A stretch of 64,000 nt of DNA, taken from the NCBI GenBank assembly GCA_036265915.1, contig DATAOC010000029.1, forward strand, positions 1 through 64,000. The letters run 5' to 3'. Origin of the DNA: AR12 sp036265915 (GTDB taxonomy: Bacteria; Methylomirabilota; Methylomirabilia; Rokubacteriales; CSP1-6). The translations under genes were made by a program, and so were the position numbers. Below the pieces are notes generated by a model. The model searched no databases. It was not told the origin of the DNA and saw only the letters and a program-made list of their open reading frames with translations. Positions 52,297 to 60,235 of the stretch are shown piece after piece (the first letter of the stretch is position 1; each line of letters begins with the position of its first letter).

Positions 52297-52863
52297 ATGG
52301 ACCGCGTCGTCGCGCTCACCCGCGCGCGTCTCGCCGCGCGCGAGCGTCGCACCGTCGTCGGGGGACCGCTGGTGAAGGCGGCCGTGCTGCTGCCGCTGCT
52401 CGATCGCGGCGAGCCGCACCTCGTGTTCGCGAAGCGCACGGAGCACGTCGGGACTCATCGCGGGCAGATCTCGTTTCCGGGGGGCCGCGTCGACCCCGGC
52501 GATGCCAGCTTCCTGGAGGCGGCACTTCGCGAGGCGGAGGAAGAGGTCGGACTTCCGCGAGCGGCGGTGGAGCCGCTCGGCGCGCTCGACGACACGGAGA
52601 CGGTGGCGACGCAGTTCATCATCACGCCGTGGGTCGGTCTCGTGCGGCAGCCGGTGGCGTGGCAGCCGGACGGCCATGAGATCGAGAAGGTGATCGAGGT
52701 GCCGCTGGCCGCGCTCCGCGATCGCGCGAACCTTCGCGTCGAGCACCGTGAGCGCGGCGGTGTCATGCACGAGGTCCTCTTCTGGGACTACCAGGGCGAG
52801 ACGATCTGGGGTGCCACGGCGCGCATCCTGAAGCACTACCTCGACATCCTCGGCGACGATTGA
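52297..52863 (+). CDS. CoA-type Nudix pyrophosphatase (NudL-like)
   Basis: 188 residues from ATG 52297; GTG 52285 is a possible start. Hydrolyses CoA or related dinucleotides. HRGQISFPGGRVDPGD is the NudL/CoAse hallmark leading into the Nudix box, completed by AALREAEEEVGLP with the Mg-binding Glu residues. The stop overlaps the next small gene by four bases. Confidence 0.88.
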   Translation: MDRVVALTRARLAARERRTVVGGPLVKAAVLLPLLDRGEPHLVFAKRTEHVGTHRGQISFPGGRVDPGDASFLEAALREAEEEVGLPRAAVEPLGALDDTETVATQFIITPWVGLVRQPVAWQPDGHEIEKVIEVPLAALRDRANLRVEHRERGGVMHEVLFWDYQGETIWGATARILKHYLDILGDD

Positions 52864-53048
52864 AGGAGCCGCAGGTCGAGCAGCCGGGCATCGGGCTCTG
52901 CGCCGAGTGCGCTCACGGCCGGCCGGTGACCTCGGCCCGGGGCTCCACGTTCTGGCTGTGCGGCCGTAGCGCCGACGACCCGCGGTTCCCACGTTATCCA
53001 CGGCTGCCCGTCCTGCGCTGTCCGGGCTTCGAGGCCGTTTCGCGCTAG
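52860..53048 (+). CDS. Small four-Cys (zinc-finger-like) protein
   Basis: 62 residues from TTG 52860, overlapping the Nudix stop. The sequence has CAEC near residue 14, one Cys in FWLCGRS and one in VLRCPGF, a C2-x-C-x-C pattern that would bind zinc. RSADDPRFPRYPRLP is a Pro/Arg-rich loop that I recall from small conserved proteins of high-GC bacteria. Function unknown. Start codon choice rests on coupling; no ATG fits. It ends four bases inside the convergent permease gene. Confidence 0.6.
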   Translation: MKEPQVEQPGIGLCAECAHGRPVTSARGSTFWLCGRSADDPRFPRYPRLPVLRCPGFEAVSR

Positions 53049-53863
53049 CCCTTCACGCCTCCCGCGCCCCAGCCCTGTACGAGGTAGCGCTGCACGGCCG
53101 CGAAGAAGACGACCGCGGGCGCGGTGATCATCACGCCGGCGGCCATGATCATGCCCCAGTCGACGATCGTCGCGTTGAAGAGGTCGTTCACGCCGACGGG
53201 CAGCGTCTTCAGCTCCTCCGAGCTGATGAGCACCAGGGCGAACAGGAAGTCGTTGTAGGCGAGGATGAAGGTGAAGATGGCGGTCGCGATGAGGCCCGGC
53301 AGCGCGAGCGGCAGCACGACATACCACACGGCGCGGCCCCGGCCGGCGCCATCCACGAGCGCGGCCTCCTCGAGGTCGAGCGGTATCGACCGGAAGAACG
53401 CGCGCAGCAGCCAGAGGCTGAACGGCAGGCAGAAGGTCGTATAGGACAGCACGAGCGCCAGGTGCGTGTTCACGAGCCCGAGCTGCTTCACGAGAATGTA
53501 GAACGGAATGATGATCATGACCGGCGCGAACATGTAGGTGGTGAGGATGAGGGCGGCGATCGTGTCGCGCCCGGCGAACGAGAACCGCGTCAGGCCGTAG
53601 GCGCCGAGCGACGACACGGCCAGCGTGAGAGCCACCGTCGTGAGCGAGACGGTGGCGCTGTTCCGGAAGTAGGTCAGGAAGCGCGTGTCCGCGAACAGCC
53701 GCTCGAAGTTCTCCAGCGTCGGCCGGGCCGGAATCATGCGCGGCGGCGTCGCGAAGATCTCCCCCGACGGCTTCAGCGAGGTCGACACCATCCAGAAGAG
53801 CGGGAACGCGCCGATCATCAGCAGGGCGACGGCGCTGCCGTAGATGAGCGCCCGGCGCCTCAC
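53045..53863 (-). CDS. Sugar-type ABC transporter permease (MalG-like)
   Basis: 272 residues from GTG 53863. About six membrane helices of the binding-protein-dependent permease family. The EAA loop reads EEAALVDGAGRGRAVWYVV, which contacts the ATPase. FWMVSTSLKPSGEIFATP is the usual N-terminal periplasmic region of CUT1 permeases. Overlaps the MalF-like gene by four bases. Confidence 0.93.
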   Translation of the reverse strand: MRRRALIYGSAVALLMIGAFPLFWMVSTSLKPSGEIFATPPRMIPARPTLENFERLFADTRFLTYFRNSATVSLTTVALTLAVSSLGAYGLTRFSFAGRDTIAALILTTYMFAPVMIIIPFYILVKQLGLVNTHLALVLSYTTFCLPFSLWLLRAFFRSIPLDLEEAALVDGAGRGRAVWYVVLPLALPGLIATAIFTFILAYNDFLFALVLISSEELKTLPVGVNDLFNATIVDWGMIMAAGVMITAPAVVFFAAVQRYLVQGWGAGGVKG

Positions 53864-54735
53864 GAGAGCGCCTCCTCGCGCTGGAAGAGCCGGAAGTAGG
53901 CGGCGGTGGCGGCCAGGAGCAGCACGAACATGATGACGGCCAGGGCGGCTCCCATGCCGGCCTGCAGGTACGTGAAGCTGCGCGCGTACGCGTAGACGGG
54001 CAGCGTGCGGATGTAGCGGCTGACGCCGCCGTCGCCGGCCATCAGCCACACCGTGTCGAACTTGGTGAACATCCAGATCGAGCGCAGCAGGACGATGACG
54101 AACAGGACGCTGGCCGTCTGCGGCAGCGTCACGTGCCGAAACCGGCTCCAGGCGCCGGCACCGTCGACCGTCGCCGCCTCGTAGAGCTCGGGCGGGATCG
54201 TCTGCAGGCGAGCGAGGTACGTCACCACCACGAACGGGAAGAATTGCCAGACGCTGGTGACGACCAGCGACGTCATGATGTGATCCTTGCCGAGCCAGGC
54301 GACCGGCAGCGCAACCAGGTGGCTCGCCATCAGCCAGTGATTGACGAGGCCGTAGCTGTCGTTCAGCAGCCACTTCCAGAGAATGACCGCCACGATGGTC
54401 GGGATGACATACGGGAACAGCACGACGCCGCGGAGCAGGTTGCGTCCGCGAAATCCCTCGTTCAGCAGCAGGGCGGCCGGGATCCCGACCGCCAGCTGCA
54501 AGACGAGGGTGGCGCCGGCGTACACGACGCCGTGCTCGAAGCTGTTCCAGAACTCCTCGTCGTGGGCGAAGTACACGTAGTGCTTCAGGCCGACGAACGC
54601 CTGGACGGGCAAGAAGGCGTGCTTGTCGAACAGGCTCAGCCAGGCGTTATAGAGGACAGGAAAGAGGACGAGGCCGCCCAGCAGCGCCAGGGAGGGGGCG
54701 AGGAGGAGCCACCCGGCGAGCGCGTTCTTCCTCAC
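53860..54735 (-). CDS. Sugar-type ABC transporter permease (MalF-like)
   Basis: 291 residues, GTG 54735. Six helices; the EAA loop is PPELYEAATVDGAGAWSRF. LLLAPSLALLGGLVLFPVLYNAWLS-type start, given here only in part, is the CUT1 entry helix. Follows the binding protein gene after 22 bases. Together with the MalG-like permease it forms the membrane channel; the ATPase subunit is not in the window and may be shared, as with MsmK-type ATPases. Confidence 0.93.
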   Translation of the reverse strand: MRKNALAGWLLLAPSLALLGGLVLFPVLYNAWLSLFDKHAFLPVQAFVGLKHYVYFAHDEEFWNSFEHGVVYAGATLVLQLAVGIPAALLLNEGFRGRNLLRGVVLFPYVIPTIVAVILWKWLLNDSYGLVNHWLMASHLVALPVAWLGKDHIMTSLVVTSVWQFFPFVVVTYLARLQTIPPELYEAATVDGAGAWSRFRHVTLPQTASVLFVIVLLRSIWMFTKFDTVWLMAGDGGVSRYIRTLPVYAYARSFTYLQAGMGAALAVIMFVLLLAATAAYFRLFQREEALS

Positions 54736-54757
54736 TCGCCCCGATCCCCGGCCGAGC

Positions 54758-56110
54758 TTACGACCAGCGCTTGGCGCCGAGCTGCGTGAGCAGCTCCTCC
54801 GCCCGCCGCTGGGCGCGGTCGGCCTCCGCCCGCGGCGGCTTGCCGCTCACCATGACCTCGACCACCATGTCGGCCACGATCGACGAGCCGTCGAGCTCGG
54901 CGAGGAACGGCAGCAGGTTATCCTCCGGCCGCGTGAAGCCGAGCGGCAGCAGACGCTTCTCCCGGAGCGCGGTCAGCATGACGTCGTGCCAGGGCTTCCA
55001 TTTCTTGATGCGCTCGTGCGCCAGGTACGCCGGGTCGCTCAGCATGGACTTGAAGATCGGCGTGAGGTGGATCGGCACCGTGTGGCAGTACGCCATGTAG
55101 TGCTCTTTCTTGTAGAACAGCCGCAGGAACTCGAACGCCTCGCTGGGATACTTCGACTGCGTGAACACCGCCCAGTTCTCACCGTCGAGGGTCGTCGTCC
55201 CGAGCTTGCCGGACGGCCCGCGCGGCCGCAGCATGGGCGCGAAGTGCTCGGGATCCCGCGTGCCCTCCGGCGCGTACTTCTCGATGTAGCCGATGGCCCG
55301 CGCGCCCGAGAGATACGACATCGCGATCTTGCCGGTGGCGAGCGCGGCCTGCGTGTCGAGGTACTTCTGACCCGACCAGCCGGCCGGCTGGAACTTGTTC
55401 AGCTTCTGGACGTAGTCGAGGATCTCGAGCATCGGCTTGCTGTTGAGCTGCGGCCGCCACGTCTTGGGGTCGACCCACGTGCCGCCGTTGGACGCCAGCC
55501 ACTCGGCGGGGTGCACGAAGCCCATGTAGAGCTTCTCGCCGGGCATCTGGAACGCGTAGCGTCCGGCCTCGGTGAGGGCCGCGCAGAGCTGCAGCATGTC
55601 ATCGAACGTCTCCGGCGGCTTCAGCCCCTTCTTTTCCCGCAGGTCGCGCCGCTCGCAGAAATAGGTGGCGCCCATCGCGTGCGTGATGCCGTAGTACTTG
55701 CCATCGAAGTACTGCAGCTTGAGCGTCGCTTCGTGGATGTCCTGCTCGCCGAGCGCGCGGATCAGCTCGTCCATCGGACGCAGCAGGTTCTTCACGTAGA
55801 GGGAGGCGGTCATGAACGGGTTCAGATGCGTGAGATCCGGAGGATTGCCGGCGGCGAGCGACGCGAGCAGCTTCGTGTTCAGATCGCCCCAGCCGAGCGC
55901 CTGCTGACGGACCTTGAAGCCTGGGAACTTGCGCTCGAACTCCGCGATGCTGGTGTCCTGGATCGTCTTGACGGTCTGCGGCTCGACCTCCGTGTGCCAG
56001 ACCTGCAGCTCGCGCACCTGCTGTCCGAGCACCGCGGGCGCCCGCGACAGCACGGCCGCGCCGGTGGCGGTGGACACGAGGAACTGACGCCGGGACATGC
56101 GACGCGCCAT
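54758..56110 (-). CDS. Sugar-type ABC transporter substrate-binding protein
   Basis: 450 residues, ATG 56110 behind AAGGAG. Twin-arginine signal MSRRQFLVSTATG followed by a hydrophobic core, so folded export by Tat. The mature protein is a type 1 extracellular binding protein (QVWHTEVEPQTVKTI, AGNPPDLTHLNPF, DGKYYGITHAMG, GKIAMSYLSGARAI). It binds a sugar or glycerol-phosphate-type solute; the ligand cannot be read. A consensus promoter lies directly upstream. Confidence 0.93.
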   Translation of the reverse strand: MARRMSRRQFLVSTATGAAVLSRAPAVLGQQVRELQVWHTEVEPQTVKTIQDTSIAEFERKFPGFKVRQQALGWGDLNTKLLASLAAGNPPDLTHLNPFMTASLYVKNLLRPMDELIRALGEQDIHEATLKLQYFDGKYYGITHAMGATYFCERRDLREKKGLKPPETFDDMLQLCAALTEAGRYAFQMPGEKLYMGFVHPAEWLASNGGTWVDPKTWRPQLNSKPMLEILDYVQKLNKFQPAGWSGQKYLDTQAALATGKIAMSYLSGARAIGYIEKYAPEGTRDPEHFAPMLRPRGPSGKLGTTTLDGENWAVFTQSKYPSEAFEFLRLFYKKEHYMAYCHTVPIHLTPIFKSMLSDPAYLAHERIKKWKPWHDVMLTALREKRLLPLGFTRPEDNLLPFLAELDGSSIVADMVVEVMVSGKPPRAEADRAQRRAEELLTQLGAKRWS

Positions 56111-56126
56111 CGTCTCGCTCCTTCGT

Positions 56127-56142
56127 CCGGCCTCGCGGCCGG
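56127..56142 (-). promoter_or_regulatory. Palindrome/hairpin in leader of ABC operon
   Basis: CCGGCC-TCGC-GGCCGG, a perfect 6-bp stem with a tetraloop in the leader between the promoter and the start codon. It could be an operator or a leader hairpin. Confidence 0.4.
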
Positions 56143-56158
56143 CGGCATGATGGCGCGG

Positions 56159-56188
56159 AGTCTAGGACCGCGGGGCGGAGGCTGTCAA
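56159..56188 (-). promoter_or_regulatory. Consensus promoter of ABC transporter operon
   Basis: Minus strand TTGACA (56188-56183), an 18-base spacer and TAGACT (56164-56159). Transcription would start near 56152, giving a leader of about 42 bases with the palindrome and a Shine-Dalgarno. The -35 overlaps the stop codon of the GvpA-like gene. Confidence 0.65.
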
Positions 56189-56580
56189 ATGACGGTGACC
56201 GCGCACGCGCGTCGCGGCTTCACCGCGCACCGCTGCGGCGCGATCGCACCGTCGCGGAGGGCGAGCGCCGACGCGCGGCGCTCGAACGTACAGCCGTCCT
56301 CGCAGCGCAGCCGGACGCGATGCGGCGCCGCCGACGCGGGGGAGCCGTGAGCCTTCGCGTCGTCGCCGAGGGCGCGCCGGGCGCGCGCGGCGCGCTCGGT
56401 GGCCGCCACGTAGCGATCCCACGTCTCGAACGAGGCGACGCGGATGGTGGCGCTCACGGTGATCAGCTCGATGCCGGCCACGGCGATCCGGATGTCCGCG
56501 TCGATCACGATGCCCTTGTCGAGAACGCGGTCGAGAACTTCAGTGGCGCTCAGTACGGGCGAGAGACGCTTGATCGCCAT
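56185..56580 (-). CDS. Orphan gas vesicle GvpA/GvpJ-like protein with basic Cys tail
   Basis: 131 residues from ATG 56580. Residues 12-60 match the GvpA/GvpJ fold: EVLDRVLDKGIVIDADIRI, GIELITVSATIRVASFETW. After residue 75 a basic tail follows with four Cys (RLRCEDGC, APQRCAV, RRACAV), unlike structural GvpA. No other gvp genes (gvpN, gvpF/L, gvpK) are within the window. It may be an accessory GvpJ/M-type protein, or a repurposed shell-forming protein. It follows sppA with a 34-base gap on the same strand. Confidence 0.78.
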   Translation of the reverse strand: MAIKRLSPVLSATEVLDRVLDKGIVIDADIRIAVAGIELITVSATIRVASFETWDRYVAATERAARARRALGDDAKAHGSPASAAPHRVRLRCEDGCTFERRASALALRDGAIAPQRCAVKPRRACAVTVI

Positions 56581-56614
56581 GCCGCAACTGAGAGAGCAAC
56601 CGCTGTGCCACCGG

Positions 56615-57580
56615 TCAGGGCGCCCACAGGTACAGAAACTTCGGGCCGACGCCGGCCGCGGCCGCAATGTGAGCGACGGCGTCGAGGGCGCCGGCCTCGG
56701 TGCGAGCCTGCGCGTAGTACGTCGCGCGGTACTCGCGCGGGCGCTTGTACACGATGACCTTCGCGTCGGCGACGCCGGCCGCCCGGCGCGCCGCGTCGAT
56801 GGCGTCGGGGACGTAGCCGACGGTGTCGACCAGCCGGTGCGCGAGCGCCTGCGGCGCCGTGTAGATCCGTCCGTCGGCGAGCAGACGCGCGGTGTCCTCC
56901 GGAATGCGCCGTCGCTCCACGACCTTGGCCACGAACTGACGCTGGAGCTCGTCGATGACGGACTGGAAGATCCGGCGCTCCTCGGCCGTGGGCGGCCGGA
57001 ACGGGCTGCCCATGTCCTTGTGCTCGGCGGACTTCACCGTGTTGGCGGTGACGCCGATCTTCTGCATGAGTCCCTCGACGTTCGCCGTGACGAGAATGGT
57101 GCCGATGGAGCCGGTGACGGTGGTGGGATGCGCGACGATGCTGTCGGCGGCGAGCGCGATGTAGTATCCGCCCGAGGCGGCCACGTCCATCATGACCGCG
57201 ATGATGGGAATCTTCGCGCGCTCGCGGAAGAGCATCAGCTCGCGATAGATGATGTCGGATGCCGTCACCGTGCCGCCCGGCGTGTTGAGGCGCAGGACGA
57301 GCGCGCGGACCTGCTTGTCGTCCTCGGCCTTCTTCAGCTCCTCGCGCAGCCGCACCAGCAGCGGCACGTGCGGCGCCGGCGGGCCGAGGCCGAGGCCGCC
57401 GGACGGTGGCTCGTCGCTGATGAACCCGGACACGTCGGTGAGCAGAACCTTCGCGGCGCCGCGACCCTCGACCGTCTCCTCCTCGAGCGGCCGGATGCGC
57501 GGCGTGAGGTCGACGGAGACGACGGAGCAGCCTGCGAGCGCGACGACGATGGCGACGAGCGCGGCGGCGACGCGACGCAT
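56615..57580 (-). CDS. sppA: Signal peptide peptidase SppA-like lipoprotein
   Basis: 321 residues from ATG 57580. Lipobox LAGC with C18. S49-type protease: LRLNTPGGTVTASDIIY binds the substrate strand, DVAASGGYYIALAAD holds the catalytic Ser and SAEHKDMGSPFRPP the catalytic Lys. Cleaves leftover signal peptides in the membrane. Half-length form (one S49 domain). A TATACT box ends seven bases before the ATG, predicting a leaderless mRNA. Confidence 0.9.
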   Translation of the reverse strand: MRRVAAALVAIVVALAGCSVVSVDLTPRIRPLEEETVEGRGAAKVLLTDVSGFISDEPPSGGLGLGPPAPHVPLLVRLREELKKAEDDKQVRALVLRLNTPGGTVTASDIIYRELMLFRERAKIPIIAVMMDVAASGGYYIALAADSIVAHPTTVTGSIGTILVTANVEGLMQKIGVTANTVKSAEHKDMGSPFRPPTAEERRIFQSVIDELQRQFVAKVVERRRIPEDTARLLADGRIYTAPQALAHRLVDTVGYVPDAIDAARRAAGVADAKVIVYKRPREYRATYYAQARTEAGALDAVAHIAAAAGVGPKFLYLWAP

Positions 57581-57587
57581 GGGCGAC

Positions 57588-57593
57588 AGTATA
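57588..57593 (-). promoter_or_regulatory. -10 box TATACT, leaderless sppA start
   Basis: Minus-strand TATACT with seven bases to the sppA ATG. No -35 match 16-18 bases upstream. Confidence 0.5.
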
Positions 57594-57602
57594 CACACCG
57601 CC

Positions 57603-57632
57603 TTGCGGGGTGCGGCGGCGCTCGGGCATAAT
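57603..57632 (+). promoter_or_regulatory. Candidate promoter of dehydratase gene
   Basis: TTGCGG (57603-57608), 18 bases, CATAAT (57627-57632), nine bases before the ATG at 57642. Confidence 0.4.
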
Positions 57633-57641
57633 CGCGTGTCG

Positions 57642-58607
57642 ATGATCGCTTCGCTCTCCATGCATGACGTCCAGGCGGCCGCCCGTCGTCTGCTGCACCG
57701 CATCCATCGCACGCCGGTCGTCTCGTGCCAGTCGTTCGACGACGTGTGCGGCTACCAGGTGTTCTTCAAGTGCGAGAACCTGCAGCGCGCCGGGGCGTTC
57801 AAGATCCGCGGCGCGCTGAACAAGATTCTCACGCTGACGGCGGAGGAGCGCGAGCGGGGTGTGGTGGCCTTCTCCTCGGGCAACCACGCGCAGGGCGTGG
57901 CCCTGGCGGCGAGGCTGGTCGGGACGACGGCCGTGATCTGCATGCCGAAGGACGCGCCGCGCCTGAAGCTCGAGGCGACGCGCAACTACGGCGGCGAGGT
58001 CGTCTTCTACGATCGGCATCGCGACGACCGCGAAGCGCTCGCGCGCCGGATCGCGGAAGAGACGAAGCGCGTCGTCGTGCCGCCCTACGACGATCTGGCG
58101 ATCATGGCCGGGCAGGGCACGGCGGCGCTCGAGCTCTTCGAGGACGTGCCCTCGCTCGATGCGCTGGTCAGCCCGGTGGGCGGCGGCGGGCTCATGGCCG
58201 GCTCCGCGACCGTGGCGCGTTCATTGATTCCCGGCATCCAGGTGTTCGGGGTGGAGACGGACACCGCGAACGACACGTTTCTGTCGCTGCGAAAGGGCGA
58301 GCGCGTCACCATCCCGCCGCCGCCGACGATCGCGGATGGCATCCGCCTCACGACGCCGGGCGCGCTCACGTTTCCGATCCTGAAGGAGCGACTCACCGAC
58401 GTGGTCCTCGTCAGCGATGCCGACGTGCGCGACACCGTCCGCTTCCTGGCCCTCCGCGCGCATCTGGTCGCGGAGCCGACGGGCGCCGTCGCCGCCGCCG
58501 CCGTGCTCGCCGGCAAGCTCGCCTTGCCGCGTGGCGCTCGCATCGGCGTCATCATCTCCGGCGGCAACATCGATCCGGAGCTGCTCATCGACATTCTGAA
58601 GAGCTGA
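57642..58607 (+). CDS. Threonine/serine dehydratase (PLP)
   Basis: 321 residues from ATG 57642; ATG 57660 is an alternative. Fold type II PLP enzyme: the Schiff-base Lys is in GAFKIRGALNK, SSGNHAQGVALAA is the phosphate/substrate loop and SPVGGGGLMAG the PLP-phosphate glycine loop. No C-terminal ACT regulatory domain, so it is the catabolic or racemase-type form, not biosynthetic IlvA. Converts Thr to 2-oxobutanoate or Ser to pyruvate. Confidence 0.9.
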   Translation: MIASLSMHDVQAAARRLLHRIHRTPVVSCQSFDDVCGYQVFFKCENLQRAGAFKIRGALNKILTLTAEERERGVVAFSSGNHAQGVALAARLVGTTAVICMPKDAPRLKLEATRNYGGEVVFYDRHRDDREALARRIAEETKRVVVPPYDDLAIMAGQGTAALELFEDVPSLDALVSPVGGGGLMAGSATVARSLIPGIQVFGVETDTANDTFLSLRKGERVTIPPPPTIADGIRLTTPGALTFPILKERLTDVVLVSDADVRDTVRFLALRAHLVAEPTGAVAAAAVLAGKLALPRGARIGVIISGGNIDPELLIDILKS

Positions 58608-58642
58608 CGCGTCGCCCGCGGCCCCGGGGCCGTCGACGTCAG
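58604..58642. terminator. Compound bidirectional hairpin between convergent genes
   Basis: A perfect core CGGCCCC/GGGGCCG (58619-58632) lies inside a second arm pair (CTGACG..TCG with CGACGTCAG, two-base bulge). It fills the space between the two stop codons. Confidence 0.55.
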
Positions 58643-59574
58643 CGACGGTGAAACGCGGGGACGACCTCGTCGGCGAGACGGGCGAGCTGCTCGAGCATGT
58701 GATCCGGCGGGCACATCGGACGCACGATGAACTTCGAGGCGCCGCCGCGGACGTATTCGTCGAGCCGCTCGGCCAGCACGTCGGGCGGTCCGAACGCCGT
58801 GCACGCTTCGAGCGTGGCGTCGTCCACGCGGCCGCGCGGAATGAACGGCCCGGCCATGGCGCGCGCGCCCGCGCGGTCGGCGCCGAAGCAGAAGTTCACC
58901 AACACGCCGAAGTGATCGGCGGGGACCTCGCGTCCGCAGTCGGCGGCGAACCGCTGTGTCGTCCGGACGCCGTCGGCGAACCGGGACGGCGCCACGAACG
59001 AGGGAATCCACCCGTCGCCGAGACGTCCCGCCCGGCGCATCGCGGCCTCGCTGTTGCCGCCGATCCACAGGGGCATCGGCTGCTGCACCGGTTTGGGCAG
59101 CACCGTGATTCGCTCGAGCCGCCAGAACTCACCCTCGAACGACACGTCGTCGTCGCTCCAGCAGCGGCGCATGATGGCGATGGCCTCGTCGGTGCGTCGC
59201 CCCCGCTCCTTGAACGGCACGCCGGCGGCCAGGAACTCCCGCTCCTGCTCGACGCCGATGCCGAAGGCGGGCAGCATGCGGCCGCCGGACAGGTAGTCGA
59301 TCATCGCGATCTCGCGAGCGGCGAGCACGGGCGTGCGAAAGGGCGTGATGAACACGCTCGGGCCGAACTTCAGCCGGGTGGTCCGCGCCGCCACCGCCGC
59401 CAGCGTCGTCATGGGCTCGGGGACGGGGATCGGCGACGACAAACGCTCGGAGAACCAGAGCGAATCGATCTCGGAGCCCTCGCACAGATCGACCAGCTGC
59501 CAGAGGAACCGGGCGCCGTCGGCGCCGCCGGGCCAGGGTCCCGGCATCACGCCGATCCGGTACTTGATCCGCAT
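58639..59574 (-). CDS. LLM-class flavin-dependent oxidoreductase
   Basis: 311 residues from ATG 59574. Luciferase-like monooxygenase (F420 or FMN) barrel: WFSERLSSP, RTTRLKFGPSVFITPFRTPV and LGDGWIPSF are typical, GVGVEQE-like GIGVEQEREF contacts the flavin. Substrate unknown. An extended -10 (TGC-TAGAGT) ends seven bases before the ATG. It is divergent from the TetR gene. Confidence 0.88.
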   Translation of the reverse strand: MRIKYRIGVMPGPWPGGADGARFLWQLVDLCEGSEIDSLWFSERLSSPIPVPEPMTTLAAVAARTTRLKFGPSVFITPFRTPVLAAREIAMIDYLSGGRMLPAFGIGVEQEREFLAAGVPFKERGRRTDEAIAIMRRCWSDDDVSFEGEFWRLERITVLPKPVQQPMPLWIGGNSEAAMRRAGRLGDGWIPSFVAPSRFADGVRTTQRFAADCGREVPADHFGVLVNFCFGADRAGARAMAGPFIPRGRVDDATLEACTAFGPPDVLAERLDEYVRGGASKFIVRPMCPPDHMLEQLARLADEVVPAFHRR

Positions 59575-59581
59575 GGCCCGG

Positions 59582-59590
59582 ACTCTAGCA
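59582..59590 (-). promoter_or_regulatory. Extended -10 TGC-TAGAGT before LLM gene
   Basis: Minus strand TGC plus TAGAGT, seven bases to the ATG. No -35 box. It lies close to the TetR promoter and operator, so one repressor may cover both. Confidence 0.5.
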
Positions 59591-59594
59591 CGCG

Positions 59595-59624
59595 TTGACA
59601 CGCTTTCCCCGGCGACCGTAGAAT
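59595..59624 (+). promoter_or_regulatory. Consensus promoter of the TetR gene
   Basis: TTGACA (59595-59600), an 18-base spacer and TAGAAT (59619-59624). The predicted start of transcription lies at about 59631. Confidence 0.7.
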
Positions 59625-59638
59625 GAACGGCGGTTCAT
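59623..59638. promoter_or_regulatory. Operator palindrome ATGAAC-GGCG-GTTCAT
   Basis: Perfect 6-bp arms around a four-base centre, covering the end of the -10 and the transcription start. Position and symmetry fit a TetR-family autoregulatory site; the ATGAAY arms resemble those of Bacillus FadR sites. Confidence 0.6.
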
Positions 59639-59647
59639 CGAAGCGCG

Positions 59648-60235
59648 ATGCGCGATCCCGACAAGCCGCAGCAGATCATCGACGCCGCCGTGCGCGTCTT
59701 TGCACGCAACGGCTTCTATAACTCACGCGTGTCCGACATCGCGCGGGAGGCGGGCATCGCGAGCGGCACCATCTACCTCTACTTCAAGACGAAGGACGAG
59801 ATTCTGGTGACGCTGTTCCGCGAGAAGATGGCCGCGTTCGTGGCCTCCCTGCGCACCGACATCGGGCGGGAGGCAGGGCCGGAGGCCAAGATCCGGCGGC
59901 TGGTGCGACTGCATTTCGAGGTGCTGGAGGCAAATCCCGACATGGCCGAGGTGGTGCAGGTCGAGCTTCGCCAGGGACAGAAATTCTTCCGGGGCGCCTC
60001 GGCTCACGAGGTCTCCGCGTACTTCGAGCTGATCGGCTCGATCCTGGCCGATGGCGTGGCCTCGGGCGCCTTCCGCCGCGATCTCCCGGTGAAGGTGGCC
60101 ACGAAGATGCTGTTCGGGGCCATGGACCAGCTCACCACGTCGTGGGTGCTCGGCAAGCGCGGATATCGCCTCGCCGATGCCGCTGAGCCGGTGGCCAACA
60201 TCTTTCTCAAAGGAGTCATCCGCGATGGGGTTTGA
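59648..60235 (+). CDS. TetR-family regulator, FadR-like
   Basis: 195 residues. N-terminal HTH (QIIDAAVRVFARNGFYNSRV, then IAREAGIASGTIYLYFKTKDEIL) and a C-terminal ligand domain with LELRQ-type VQVELRQGQKFF and FGAMDQLTTSWVL, close to Bacillus FadR, which is released by long-chain acyl-CoA. It heads an operon with enoyl-CoA hydratase, SDR and SCP2 genes and overlaps the hydratase by 11 bases, so it likely represses its own operon. Confidence 0.88.
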   Translation: MRDPDKPQQIIDAAVRVFARNGFYNSRVSDIAREAGIASGTIYLYFKTKDEILVTLFREKMAAFVASLRTDIGREAGPEAKIRRLVRLHFEVLEANPDMAEVVQVELRQGQKFFRGASAHEVSAYFELIGSILADGVASGAFRRDLPVKVATKMLFGAMDQLTTSWVLGKRGYRLADAAEPVANIFLKGVIRDGV

